Of a stretch of DNA of 64,000 bases, positions 1-7,610 are shown piece after piece (within the stretch, counting starts at the first letter, position 1; each line of letters starts with the position of its first letter). The position numbers and the translations under genes are program-made. Source of the stretch: Muribaculaceae bacterium (GTDB lineage Bacteria > Bacteroidota > Bacteroidia > Bacteroidales > Muribaculaceae); contig JAFLTT010000004.1 in NCBI GenBank assembly GCA_022509165.1, positions 62,001 through 126,000 of the forward strand. Direction: 5' to 3'. Under the pieces are notes generated by a model. It had not been told where the DNA came from. It saw only the letters and a program-made list of their open reading frames with translations, and made no database searches.

Positions 1-1171
1 GATGCTGGAAGCAGGCCATATCTCTGGAATACATGCGTGCAATGCAATAATTGAGATGTTCACAGGCTGATTTGTGAGAACCATCTTTTTCCATCTTATT
101 CACAAAATCCGGATCATTGAGAAGAGCGCGTCCCATCTGAAGAAATTCGAATCCTTCGGTGTCAAGGATTTTGTCGGCATCTTCCCGGCTTGTCACTCCT
201 CCAACATATACCAGAGGCATTTTCAGCTCTTCCCGAAACATTCGTGCCTGATCCAAGAAATAAAGAGGTTTGAAATCGTGGCTCGGAACCATCATATCGC
301 CAAACATCCTTACTGAATATTTGAGCCAAGCCTGGTCCATATAATGTGTCATGGTATGGATGGGCATCTTTCCACGCATCACATACATTGGAGCCTTACT
401 TACAAAACCTCCGGAAAGCACTAAGGCATGGGCTCCTGTGTTTTCCAGATTTTTTGCCACCGTGATACAGTCTTCTTCCTGGAGTCCGGATTTAAAGCCG
501 TCGTTCATATTTATTTTCACGAGCACGCCCATATCCGATTCAGCAGCCTTCATCACCTCATCCATACATTCGTGCATGAACTTCATACGGTTTTCAAGGC
601 TACCGCCGTATTCATCATGCCGGTGATTGGTATATGGCGACAAGAATTGTGAGATAAGGTATCCATGACCTGCGTGCACTTCTACGCAATCAAAGCCGGA
701 ATCGCGGGCAAGTTTCACAGCCTCTCCGAAATATCGGGCTATTTCTTTGATTTCATCTTTTCTTAGCCCTCTCACTATAGTAGGTGAGTACAGATTAAAA
801 CCAGATGAAGCTCCAACCGGAATACATCCGGCAGTAGACTTATGAGTCATGTTGCCGCAATGTCCGATCTGTATAGAAGCTTTAGCACCGTGAGAGTGGA
901 TTTCATCGGTCATTTCGCGAAGAGGTGCCACAATTTCCGGACGTAGCCAAAGTTGGGATTTAAAAGAAAGAGCGGAACGACAAATGCCGGCATAAGCCAC
1001 AGTGGTCATGCCCACACCCCCTTTGGCAACAGATACATGATAATCCTTTAACTGCCGGGTGGGATTATTGTTTTCACCCATACCTTCAAAGGCAGCGCTC
1101 CGGATAGTACGGTTGCGCAAGGTGACCGGTCCGATATTTGCAGGAGTGAAAAGTTGCTTTTGTGCTGCCAT
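1..1171 (-). CDS. Old-yellow-enzyme family NADH:flavin oxidoreductase (3' end off window)
   Basis: FMN-dependent ene-reductase of the OYE/BaiCD-like family, which reduces activated C=C bonds. I translated the minus strand by hand: the protein starts MAAQKQLFTPANIGP and reads openly for 390 residues to the window edge. The core motif VEVHAGHGYLISQFLSP followed by NHRHDEYGGS is the typical TIM-barrel FMN/substrate signature. Near the edge a Cys-containing stretch (CEHLNYCIARMYS) looks like the C-terminus of the single-domain family form, so little is probably missing. The ATG lies 7 bases after the stop of the 5-alpha-reductase-like gene, so the two are almost certainly co-transcribed. By that context the substrate may be a 3-oxo-delta-4 or delta-1 steroid or bile acid. 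That is inference; the OYE family also reduces many other enones. Confidence 0.88.
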   Translation of the reverse strand, partial: MAAQKQLFTPANIGPVTLRNRTIRSAAFEGMGENNNPTRQLKDYHVSVAKGGVGMTTVAYAGICRSALSFKSQLWLRPEIVAPLREMTDEIHSHGAKASIQIGHCGNMTHKSTAGCIPVGASSGFNLYSPTIVRGLRKDEIKEIARYFGEAVKLARDSGFDCVEVHAGHGYLISQFLSPYTNHRHDEYGGSLENRMKFMHECMDEVMKAAESDMGVLVKINMNDGFKSGLQEEDCITVAKNLENTGAHALVLSGGFVSKAPMYVMRGKMPIHTMTHYMDQAWLKYSVRMFGDMMVPSHDFKPLYFLDQARMFREELKMPLVYVGGVTSREDADKILDTEGFEFLQMGRALLNDPDFVNKMEKDGSHKSACEHLNYCIARMYSRDMACFQH

Positions 1172-1178
1172 GACACAC

Positions 1179-1958
1179 TCAATATAGGAAAGGAATTATA
1201 TATCTACGACCCAGGCACCGGTACTGATCACCGAATTCATCGCAATATTTCTTGTGAATGGCACGAGCTCTTGGGGCCAGGTTTGCAAAAGTCCATAAAA
1301 CAAACACTACACCGGCCACTGACCATGACAGAATAGCATATCCAATCCATTCCACTGTCTCACCGAAATAATTTGCCGATGCCACAAATCGGTACATGCC
1401 TTTCTGGGGTATATAATGCCGTGAGTCTCCGGGAGCACGTAGTTTTCGTATCACATGATCGGAATGAAGATTGATACCCATGCCCACAAAGAAGATTATT
1501 GTTCCCAGGAAGAAAAGGGGCGACAAAAGCCATGAAGGAGTGTAAAGATTCTCGGGTGCCAGATAGAAAATCCATCCTCCGATCATATAAGCATTAATAG
1601 CATTGAATACCATCCCCATAGCAATTATGGCCCATGGCATCCGGTTTTTTCCGCGGATAAGGAAAGGAAAAATAAATGTACGCTGGAAATAATGTAGTTC
1701 GAAGAGAGCCCCCATCACACAAGGCGCCGGGTCACCGCCGCGAGGGCTTAAGGCCCAAAGCACGGCCATACATGCAAAAGCGGGCAGTTCCATTATAAAC
1801 CACCCTGCCCGGTTATTTATTGAGGGTCCCCATTTATGGTTCCCCATCATTCCATAACCGGCATTAACCCTATGTAGCGCAATGAATACTATGACGGCTA
1901 ACACCGCCATAGTGGTGACTACAATATAATATCCTGTGGGTACAAAAAATCTTTCCAC
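1179..1958 (-). CDS. Steroid 5-alpha-reductase (SRD5A) family membrane protein
   Basis: Integral membrane NADPH-dependent reductase of the 3-oxo-5-alpha-steroid 4-dehydrogenase family. At 259 residues it matches the length I recall for human SRD5A1. The C-terminal third is strikingly like the animal enzyme: LRAPGDSRHYIP, then ANYFGETVEWIGYAILSWS, then RARAIHKKY and a terminal RRYIIPFLY. Several hydrophobic helices span the N-terminal 150 residues. The start used is GTG, 1 base after the secG stop; an overlapping ATG is out of frame and soon hits a stop. It precedes the OYE gene by 7 bases. Family knowledge, from memory: gut Bacteroidales carry 5-alpha-reductase and 5-beta-reductase genes that act on 3-oxo-delta-4 bile acids. 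Substrate here is inferred; another 3-oxo-ene lipid is possible. Confidence 0.9.
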   Translation of the reverse strand: MERFFVPTGYYIVVTTMAVLAVIVFIALHRVNAGYGMMGNHKWGPSINNRAGWFIMELPAFACMAVLWALSPRGGDPAPCVMGALFELHYFQRTFIFPFLIRGKNRMPWAIIAMGMVFNAINAYMIGGWIFYLAPENLYTPSWLLSPLFFLGTIIFFVGMGINLHSDHVIRKLRAPGDSRHYIPQKGMYRFVASANYFGETVEWIGYAILSWSVAGVVFVLWTFANLAPRARAIHKKYCDEFGDQYRCLGRRYIIPFLY

Positions 1959-1959
1959 A

Positions 1960-2265
1960 TCATTCAGCCGGAGTGCTCACGGGAGCGGGTGCCGGCATGG
2001 TGGTTTCGGCAGGACTTACTGAAATGCTTGATTTTGCTGCCGGTTTAGTAATCGTAAAAGAAGCGAGAATGCTGATAACACAGATAAATACAGCAAGCGA
2101 CCAAGTGGCTTTCTCAATAAAATCGGTAGTTTTACGATAGCCCAGAATCTGATTGCCCTGTGAATAGTCGGAAGCGAGACCACCGCCTTTTGACTTCTGA
2201 ATCAACACTGCTCCGATAAGGAGCACACATGCAAGTACGATAAGGATACTAAGAAAAATATACAT
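1960..2265 (-). CDS. secG: Preprotein translocase subunit SecG
   Basis: Small accessory subunit of the SecYEG translocon in the inner membrane. The 101 residues show two membrane helices (about 1-22 and 53-72) flanking the conserved cytoplasmic loop with QKSKGGGLAS and the GYRKTTDFIEKATW stretch. A Pro/Ala/Thr-rich tail of about 25 residues follows the second helix and is probably disordered. It lies downstream of lptE and a small hypothetical gene, an order I recognise from other Bacteroidetes. Its stop codon is almost fused to the start of the reductase gene, so a housekeeping transcript appears to read into the steroid-reductase-like pair. Confidence 0.93.
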   Translation of the reverse strand: MYIFLSILIVLACVLLIGAVLIQKSKGGGLASDYSQGNQILGYRKTTDFIEKATWSLAVFICVISILASFTITKPAAKSSISVSPAETTMPAPAPVSTPAE

Positions 2266-2292
2266 TGTTGTTAGTTTGTTCCGGCCGACACG

Positions 2293-2820
2293 TCAGCCAT
2301 TTGTTTGTTTTCTATATTGTTCTATCGAAATTAGTTTCTTTAAGAAACGTATTTGGTGTGCAAAGTAAATACTTTTCTGCGGATTATTCAAATTTTGGCT
2401 TTCAATAAATTCAAGCGCCTCCTTGTATCTTCTTTGCTTAAGAAGGGTAGATAATCCCGTGGTGGTGCTCTCTTCCCGGCTTTCTTCCTGAGGTATGAGT
2501 GCTTCTACTTCTTGAATAGTTTCGGGAGATGAGAATTCGGAAGGAGAAAATTCGGGCATATACCCGGCAGCCGGGTGAGCATTACTGCCAAACTTATCAA
2601 GAAAGGCATCTATAGTATCCATAGTAGAAGGAGTGGTCACCTCCATATCGGGATAATATCTTGCAAACTCCGGAGGGTCTATGCCGAGTACGAGTCTCAG
2701 GGAGGCATAATCGCCCATATTTGCTGCGATGATACGACTTAATCTTACAGCCTCTTCAGAGGTCGGATCGAGCCGGCGGTAGGCCTCTACCTGAGGCACT
2801 ATGTAATAAGGATATTTCAC
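2293..2820 (-). CDS. Conserved hypothetical protein downstream of lptE
   Basis: A 175-residue soluble protein without signal peptide or membrane helix. The N-terminal 50 residues are helical and the middle (about 75-120) is rich in Ser, Glu and Pro. The C-terminal 50 residues (LLKQRRYKEALEFIES, then YFAHQIRFLKKLI) look like a single TPR-like helix pair. The start overlaps the lptE stop by 4 bases (ATGA), implying translational coupling. Similar proteins sit between LptE and SecG in related genomes, so a role in envelope biogenesis is possible. No function can be assigned from sequence. Confidence 0.8.
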   Translation of the reverse strand: MKYPYYIVPQVEAYRRLDPTSEEAVRLSRIIAANMGDYASLRLVLGIDPPEFARYYPDMEVTTPSTMDTIDAFLDKFGSNAHPAAGYMPEFSPSEFSSPETIQEVEALIPQEESREESTTTGLSTLLKQRRYKEALEFIESQNLNNPQKSIYFAHQIRFLKKLISIEQYRKQTNG

Positions 2821-3350
2821 CAGTTTCCCAAGGTTGAGTTAAAAATAAGGTTTACGAGTTCGTCGCATATTTCATTACACAAATCATCCTGTACGTCAGT
2901 GAGCATAAGGCTGCTGGAGAACTGACGGTAAGCAGAAAATGACTGGTCGATGTCGTTACTCGGATTCTTTGTGTCGGTATATTTCACCCTTACAGTGATA
3001 GTGAGGCGAGTTTCAGTGGCATATGCATCCTGACCCACGCTCTGTGGAGAAAGACTATATCCGGTGATTTCACCAGTCATTTCCAGGTCGGAATTTCCGT
3101 CTACTTCCTGAAGCCTTGTCTGTCGGGTCACTGTATCGAGGAGTTTGTTTTCAAAGATTTGTTGGAGCGGAGGATAAACTAAAGCTGCACGAATAGGAAA
3201 TTCTGTGATATCGATAGTTTTATAAATATCATAGTTAATGGCCGATCCGTTGAATTTATAAGAGGGAATGCACCCCTCAAGCAAGAAGCATAGGGGCAGC
3301 AAGGCCATCCATTGTAAGGTTCTTTTAAATTTTCTTATATCAAATTTCAT
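2817..3350 (-). CDS. lptE: LptE-family lipopolysaccharide assembly lipoprotein
   Basis: Outer-membrane lipoprotein predicted to plug LptD during lipopolysaccharide insertion. The signal peptide ends in a lipobox LLEGC with Cys27 as the lipidation site, followed by YKFNGSAINYDIYKTIDI, which resembles Bacteroidetes LptE. At 177 residues it has the usual size and contains the expected beta-rich middle (EMTGEITGYSLSP) and a helical C-terminus. It is translationally coupled to the next gene and follows the sigma-54 activator by 40 bases. Bacteroidetes LptE is very divergent from E. coli LptE, so the call rests on the N-terminal pattern and gene order. Confidence 0.82.
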   Translation of the reverse strand: MKFDIRKFKRTLQWMALLPLCFLLEGCIPSYKFNGSAINYDIYKTIDITEFPIRAALVYPPLQQIFENKLLDTVTRQTRLQEVDGNSDLEMTGEITGYSLSPQSVGQDAYATETRLTITVRVKYTDTKNPSNDIDQSFSAYRQFSSSLMLTDVQDDLCNEICDELVNLIFNSTLGNW

Positions 3351-3390
3351 TAATAAATTTATTATGAATCAGGAATTAGTGACCGGATAA

Positions 3391-4596
3391 TTATGAATTT
3401 TTCACTTCACCCTCCTCAAGAGCGATACCCAGATCATGAATCTTGCGGTAAAGTGTCCGCTGGGAGATATGAAGTTGTTCTGCAGTGGTTTTCTTATTTC
3501 CGTGGTTTCGCTTTAGAGCAGCTATGATTGTTTCCTTTTCGGCCTCTTCGAGTGTAGTAGGAAGGGAATCCGGTAAAATATCTTCGGCGAGACTGGCATT
3601 TACCGGAGGCACCGGTTGCGGTTCATATTTGATTAGACTCTGTACCTTCTCCGGTTTAAGAATCGGTTGCGGGTCTTCTTGAAGATTGTTCACCCTTTTG
3701 TTAAGTTCAGCAATTTCATTTCTAAGACTGTAAATTAGCTGCCAAAGCATTTCTCTTTCTGCTTCGTATTTATGTTCTGCTCCCGAGGGAATAAGTGAAG
3801 AATTTCCCGAATAATCCATAGGCAGCAGGCTGAGCAATGTGTGACGATGGATCTCTTCTCCGGCGTTGAACAGGGCGAGTTGCTCCACCACGTTTTTGAG
3901 TTGTCGCACATTTCCGGGCCAACGATAAAGCAGCATGGCTCTTTGGGCATCTTCGGAGAAAGTGATGGTGGGCATCACGTATTTTTCAGCGAAGTCAGCC
4001 GCAAATTTACGGGCAAGAAGCACTACATCATCTCCGCGGTCGTGTAATGAGGGCACCTCTATCACTACTGTGGAAAGGCGGTAATAAAGGTCTTCACGGA
4101 ATTTCCCTTTTTCCACCGCCTTAAGGAGGTTGACATTTGTGGCAGCCACAATACGGATATCTGTTTTCTGCACTTCAGAAGAGCCTACTTTCAGGAATTC
4201 ACCGGTTTCAAGCACTCGCAACAGGCGTGCCTGGGTGGTGAGAGGGAGTTCGGCTACTTCATCAAGGAATATAGTGCCTCCGTCGGCCTCTTCGAAATAT
4301 CCTTTACGGGTACTTATAGCCCCTGTGAAGGCTCCTTTTTCATGGCCGAAGAGTTCAGAATCGATGGTGCCTTCAGGAATTGCCCCGCAATTTACCGCTA
4401 TATATTTCTTATGTTTCCTTGCCCCATAAGCATGGATGATTTTTGGAAAGAATTCCTTGCCGCTTCCGCTCTCTCCTGTCACGAGCACCGAGAGGTTGAA
4501 AGGAGCCACTTTCACGGCCCGGGTTATAGCCTCGATCAGAGCAGGTGAGTTGCCTATTATGGAAAACCTCTGTTTTACTTTAGCGATATCATCCAT
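3391..4596 (-). CDS. Sigma-54-dependent transcriptional activator without sensor domain
   Basis: Bacterial enhancer-binding protein that would remodel RNA polymerase-sigma54. The AAA+ domain begins almost at residue 10. It has Walker A GESGSGKEFFPKI, the sigma-54 contact loop GAFTGA, Walker B GGTIFLDEVAEL, and the RLSTVVIEVPSL and WPGNVRQLKN sensor regions. After a helical linker (about 270-345) a Fis-type HTH closes the protein (NKKTTAEQLHISQRTLYRKI). There is no receiver, PAS or GAF domain, so activity would have to be set by expression level or a partner. The reading frame starts 8 bases inside the end of the upstream acyltransferase gene. Such activators near lptE/secG recur in Bacteroidetes; the target promoters are unknown. 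Confidence 0.92.
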   Translation of the reverse strand: MDDIAKVKQRFSIIGNSPALIEAITRAVKVAPFNLSVLVTGESGSGKEFFPKIIHAYGARKHKKYIAVNCGAIPEGTIDSELFGHEKGAFTGAISTRKGYFEEADGGTIFLDEVAELPLTTQARLLRVLETGEFLKVGSSEVQKTDIRIVAATNVNLLKAVEKGKFREDLYYRLSTVVIEVPSLHDRGDDVVLLARKFAADFAEKYVMPTITFSEDAQRAMLLYRWPGNVRQLKNVVEQLALFNAGEEIHRHTLLSLLPMDYSGNSSLIPSGAEHKYEAEREMLWQLIYSLRNEIAELNKRVNNLQEDPQPILKPEKVQSLIKYEPQPVPPVNASLAEDILPDSLPTTLEEAEKETIIAALKRNHGNKKTTAEQLHISQRTLYRKIHDLGIALEEGEVKNS

Positions 4597-5563
4597 TTTT
4601 GTAAATATCTTTTAGTTCATAGGTTTTGGCACGAAGGAAAGCCCCGAGTTCGGGAAGGGTTTCGAATTTATTCTGGTCTTCCACAGAGATGGGGTCGCCG
4701 AAAGAAACCCTTATTTTTTTGCCATAAGAAGAAAAAAGCTCTCCCGGTAGTCTCATTGTGCGCAGACGCCAGTCTATCTTTCCGAGAATATTGCAGAAAG
4801 TAGAGTTTTTGCAATGGAAATAAATAGGAATAACGGGCACTTGAAGTTGGCGTATAAGTCGGATTATCACTTCCTGCCATTCACGGTCGGCAATCTCAAG
4901 TTTCCAGTCTACATTTGAGATGGCACCGGCCGGAAAGAATCCGAGAGGATGCCCATTTTTCACATGCTGTATAGCCTCACGCATACCATGCATGGTGATT
5001 TTCCGTTTCTCAGGGTCAGAACTTTTCTGGGGGTCGACTGCGATGAATCCGGGACGCATAGCCTGAAGGTTGTTCAGGATAAGATTAACCATCACCCGGT
5101 AGTCTCTGCGCACAGATCCTACCAAATGCAGGAGTATAATTCCGTCATAACTGCCGATAGGATGGTTGCTGACAGTGATAAAGGGGCCGGTCTTAAATTT
5201 CTCCAGTACCTCGTAGTTGTCTACCTTTAAATCCCACAGGTATTCCTCTTTTGTGAGAGCAGTTGCGAAATCTACTCCAAGTCGGTCGCTGAATTTGCCA
5301 TGAACAAAATTCACCTTGTCTATTGCAAGGAACTTTAGAAGTCTATTCACCAACTTGGGGTGTGTAGCCAAAGCGGGAGCCAACTTCACTACATCATGAA
5401 AATTGATTACATCGGGGCGCACACCCGGTGCCGGTACCACTTCCGCCTTCCGTTTGCCAAGTGAAAGCCTATATTTATGTTGGGGCTCTCCTGGCGGATT
5501 CTGCGCCACATCGGGAGAATAAAAATTTTCAGTGATTGTATCTTGCAGTGAATTTTTTTCCAT
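4589..5563 (-). CDS. Lysophospholipid acyltransferase family protein (PlsC/hemolysin-like)
   Basis: Predicted membrane-associated O-acyltransferase transferring fatty acyl groups to a lysolipid. The PlsC-type block I is VSNHPIGSYDGI, in which His and Asp form the catalytic pair. The third block appears as GFFPAGAIS and the fourth as PVIPIYFHCKNS. The length is 324 residues and the N-terminal 70 residues are a family-specific extension. Substrate is not resolved: it could be a lysophosphatidic acid acyltransferase or part of Bacteroidetes glycine/ornithine-lipid synthesis, where related acyltransferases work. It is the first gene of the minus-strand string and overlaps the sigma-54 activator, so both are made from one message. 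Confidence 0.85.
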   Translation of the reverse strand: MEKNSLQDTITENFYSPDVAQNPPGEPQHKYRLSLGKRKAEVVPAPGVRPDVINFHDVVKLAPALATHPKLVNRLLKFLAIDKVNFVHGKFSDRLGVDFATALTKEEYLWDLKVDNYEVLEKFKTGPFITVSNHPIGSYDGIILLHLVGSVRRDYRVMVNLILNNLQAMRPGFIAVDPQKSSDPEKRKITMHGMREAIQHVKNGHPLGFFPAGAISNVDWKLEIADREWQEVIIRLIRQLQVPVIPIYFHCKNSTFCNILGKIDWRLRTMRLPGELFSSYGKKIRVSFGDPISVEDQNKFETLPELGAFLRAKTYELKDIYKNG

Positions 5564-5580
5564 AAGAGTACGAATTAATG

Positions 5581-5588
5581 CAAAATTA
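5581..5588 (-). promoter_or_regulatory. Bacteroidetes -7 box (TAATTTTG) upstream of acyltransferase operon
   Basis: Read on the minus strand, TAATTTTG fits the TAnnTTTG consensus 17 bases before the acyltransferase ATG, giving a very short leader. No clear -33 TTTG was found at the expected distance. It is the only good promoter match ahead of the seven-gene minus-strand string. Confidence 0.5.
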
Positions 5589-5700
5589 CAGAAAAAAAGT
5601 GAAAGGGTAAGATGAAGTGCCGGTTAGCTAAAGGCATCGTACCCATATAAGAATGCCCGGGCAACTCTATAAGAATATCTATGTAACTATATAAAAAGAC

Positions 5701-5727
5701 AACCGGCATTCTCTGTGAGAATACCGG
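5701..5727 (-). terminator. Rho-independent terminator of the small lipoprotein gene
   Basis: An 11-base stem with one mismatch (CCGGCATTCTC against GAGAATACCGG) and a 3-base loop. On the minus strand it is followed by GTCTTTTT. It lies about 40 bases past the lipoprotein stop and ends that transcript before the acyltransferase promoter. Confidence 0.75.
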
Positions 5728-5765
5728 CTGATTTGCTTTTTGTCTTTTTCTTGCTTTCGCTTAAA

Positions 5766-5981
5766 TTATTTAGCTTCAGCAGGAGCCTGCTCAGCAGCAA
5801 CAGCGATAACAGTGTCAGCAACAACTGAATCAGGAGCAACAGTGTCTTCAACAACAGCTGCATCAGCTACTACTTCTTCTACAGGAGCTTCTTCCTGTGC
5901 TTCTTCAGCTGCCTTGTGGCCGCCACAGCTTACCAGCGCTACGCTGAAAAGAACTGCAAGTGAAAGAAATACTTTTTTCAT
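5766..5981 (-). CDS. Small acidic Ala/Val/Glu-rich lipoprotein
   Basis: A 71-residue precursor with a lipoprotein signal ending LVSCGG (Cys19). The mature part is almost entirely Ala, Val, Glu, Asp and Pro with loosely repeating units such as EEAPVEEVVADAAVVEDTV. The region is probably an extended, unstructured, negatively charged chain attached to a membrane. It has its own promoter and terminator and is monocistronic, which suggests an abundant structural or buffering protein. No enzymatic domain is visible and I do not recognise a named family. Confidence 0.8.
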   Translation of the reverse strand: MKKVFLSLAVLFSVALVSCGGHKAAEEAQEEAPVEEVVADAAVVEDTVAPDSVVADTVIAVAAEQAPAEAK

Positions 5982-6031
5982 CTCGTAAATAAATTAAAAT
6001 AATAAAACAATATTTGCTATCAAAAACGGTG

Positions 6032-6060
6032 CAAAGTTAACACATATTTTCCTTTTGCAA
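6032..6060 (-). promoter_or_regulatory. Promoter of small lipoprotein gene
   Basis: On the minus strand, TAACTTTG (TAnnTTTG match) is preceded after 18 bases by a TTG -33 element. Transcription would start about 43 bases before the lipoprotein ATG. The intergenic region is shared with the divergent coiled-coil gene. Confidence 0.65.
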
Positions 6061-6190
6061 TATTTTTAGAGGCATTTTTTTGTTGTAAAACATATATTTG
6101 TTCATTTTTAACAACCTTATGTTAAAAAAGCGCACCAATCTTAATCTATTTAACAATAAACCCTATTTAATATCATTTATTATTTTCTTA

Positions 6191-6222
6191 TTGGTAGGTA
6201 TTTGGGATTATCGTTAAATTTG
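6191..6222 (+). promoter_or_regulatory. Promoter immediately ahead of coiled-coil membrane protein gene
   Basis: TTGG at the -33 position and TAAATTTG at -7, spaced about 21 bases. The ATG follows the -7 box by only 7 bases, so transcription would begin at or next to the start codon (leaderless or nearly so). Confidence 0.6.
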
Positions 6223-6229
6223 CACCATT

Positions 6230-7147
6230 ATGAATAAGACTCAGAAAATCATTATATATGGCGGTGGAGCGACTTTGCTATGTCTCATCGCTTTGGTTAT
6301 TGTACTCATAGTAAATAATTCTGCAAGAACGGATGAGGTGAATGAGGCACGGGCAGAAATGGAAAGCCTGAGACTTGCCAACGACCGCCTTATGCTCACC
6401 AATGAGTTTAATCAGCTCAACGCTGACTTCAACCAATATGAGGATCAACAGATATATCTAAAGAATGATTCTCTTATTCACCAATATAATGAAGCTCGAA
6501 TGAAGGTGGAGGGTCTTTTGGCTGAACTTGATGAGCAAAAGAAGGATAATGCTGCCAACCGTAAGAGGATTAAGGAACTGGAGGGCCAGATCGCTACTTT
6601 GAAGGGAATCTTAAAACATTATCTGGAAGAAATAAAGCGTTTGGGAGAAGAAAACGAGGGGCTACGTCAGGAGATAGCACAAGTAAATGAAAAGAATGAA
6701 CGTCTCACATCCCAGGTGACTCAAGCCACTTCGGAAAACCGTGAATTATCCCAGACAGTAAAACTTGCAAAGAAACTCAACATCACAGGCCTATCTTTCC
6801 AGGCTTATAATAAAAGGGGAAAAGTAGAAAAGAATATAACAAAGGCAAAGCAATTAGGTGTAAGTTTCATCGTGAGTCCCAACAACACAGCGAGTGCCGG
6901 TATGAAAGACTTCTTTGTGAGGATACTTACTCCCGAGGGAGTGTTGCTCGGAGGTGGTGAATTCTTCAACCTTGACGGTGCAAATGTGGCAGCCACCGCT
7001 AAGCGTCAGATGGAATATGCCAATGAGGAACTCAGTGTGAGCGTATATTGGGATGTAAACACTACCCTCACACCGGGGGACTATACCGTAGAGGTCTTTG
7101 CCGACGGCAACCGTCTTGCGTCACGACACTTCACTATGAAGAAATAA
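6230..7147 (+). CDS. Membrane-anchored coiled-coil protein, function unknown
   Basis: A 305-residue protein with one N-terminal membrane helix (IIYGGGATLLCLIALVIVLIV, about 8-28). Residues about 35-185 form a long coiled coil of Glu, Leu, Arg and Asn heptads (MESLRLANDRLMLTNEF, ENEGLRQEIAQVNEKNERL). A C-terminal beta-rich domain (about 190-305) contains ITGLSFQAYNKRGK and LTPGDYTVEVFADG, which resembles an immunoglobulin-like or carbohydrate-recognition fold. Topology suggests a periplasmic rod tipped by a beta domain. It starts a gene run leading to tsaE and birA. No named family recognised; an envelope-spacing or scaffold role is only a guess. Confidence 0.8.
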   Translation: MNKTQKIIIYGGGATLLCLIALVIVLIVNNSARTDEVNEARAEMESLRLANDRLMLTNEFNQLNADFNQYEDQQIYLKNDSLIHQYNEARMKVEGLLAELDEQKKDNAANRKRIKELEGQIATLKGILKHYLEEIKRLGEENEGLRQEIAQVNEKNERLTSQVTQATSENRELSQTVKLAKKLNITGLSFQAYNKRGKVEKNITKAKQLGVSFIVSPNNTASAGMKDFFVRILTPEGVLLGGGEFFNLDGANVAATAKRQMEYANEELSVSVYWDVNTTLTPGDYTVEVFADGNRLASRHFTMKK

Positions 7148-7193
7148 TTCCCATTTTATACTATTGGGGTATCATAGAGGAAAAAATAAGAAC

Positions 7194-7610
7194 GTGAAAG
7201 AATTAGTTTTTGATCTGTCACAATTGCCTCAGGCCGCGAAGTCCTTTATTGATTCTATCGGTGATGACCGGATATTTCTCTTTGAAGGAGAAATGGGAGC
7301 TGGCAAAACCACTTTCATTGCAGAAGTATGCCGCCAGATGGGTGCTGACGATGACTTCGGCAGCCCTACCTTCAGTCTGGTGAATGAATATGCCGACTCA
7401 CAAGGAAACCCTATCTATCATTTCGACCTATACAGAATAGAATCACCCCGGGAAGCCCTCGATATGGGTGTGGAGGAATATTTCCAGTCGGGGGAATTAT
7501 GCCTGGTGGAATGGCCCAACCGACTGGGAACACTTGTGCCTGAAGAAGCAAGAATAGTAACCCTGACTGTTAATCCTGACCAGTCAAGGACCCTTAGTTT
7601 CTCAATATGA
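7194..7610 (+). CDS. tsaE: tRNA threonylcarbamoyladenosine biosynthesis ATPase TsaE
   Basis: ATPase subunit that supports TsaB/TsaD in making the t6A modification at position 37 of ANN-decoding tRNAs. Walker A is GEMGAGKTTF, and PTFSLVNEY and HFDLYRIE are the conserved family motifs; CLVEWPNRLG marks the C-terminal part. I chose the GTG start giving 138 residues, with AGAGGA upstream. A TTG ten codons earlier would add a basic stretch not expected in the family. The stop overlaps the birA start by 4 bases (ATGA). TsaB and TsaD are not in the window. Confidence 0.9.
   Translation: MKELVFDLSQLPQAAKSFIDSIGDDRIFLFEGEMGAGKTTFIAEVCRQMGADDDFGSPTFSLVNEYADSQGNPIYHFDLYRIESPREALDMGVEEYFQSGELCLVEWPNRLGTLVPEEARIVTLTVNPDQSRTLSFSI

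Noticed and set aside
1154-1336. Small plus-strand open frame over the reductase gene junction
   Set aside because: It is the antisense shadow of the SRD5A-like and OYE genes, which have clear family motifs on the minus strand.
7164-7193. TTG-initiated N-terminal extension of TsaE
   Set aside because: It adds a basic stretch not expected in TsaE; the GTG at 7194 starts directly at the conserved N-terminus and has AGAGGA upstream.
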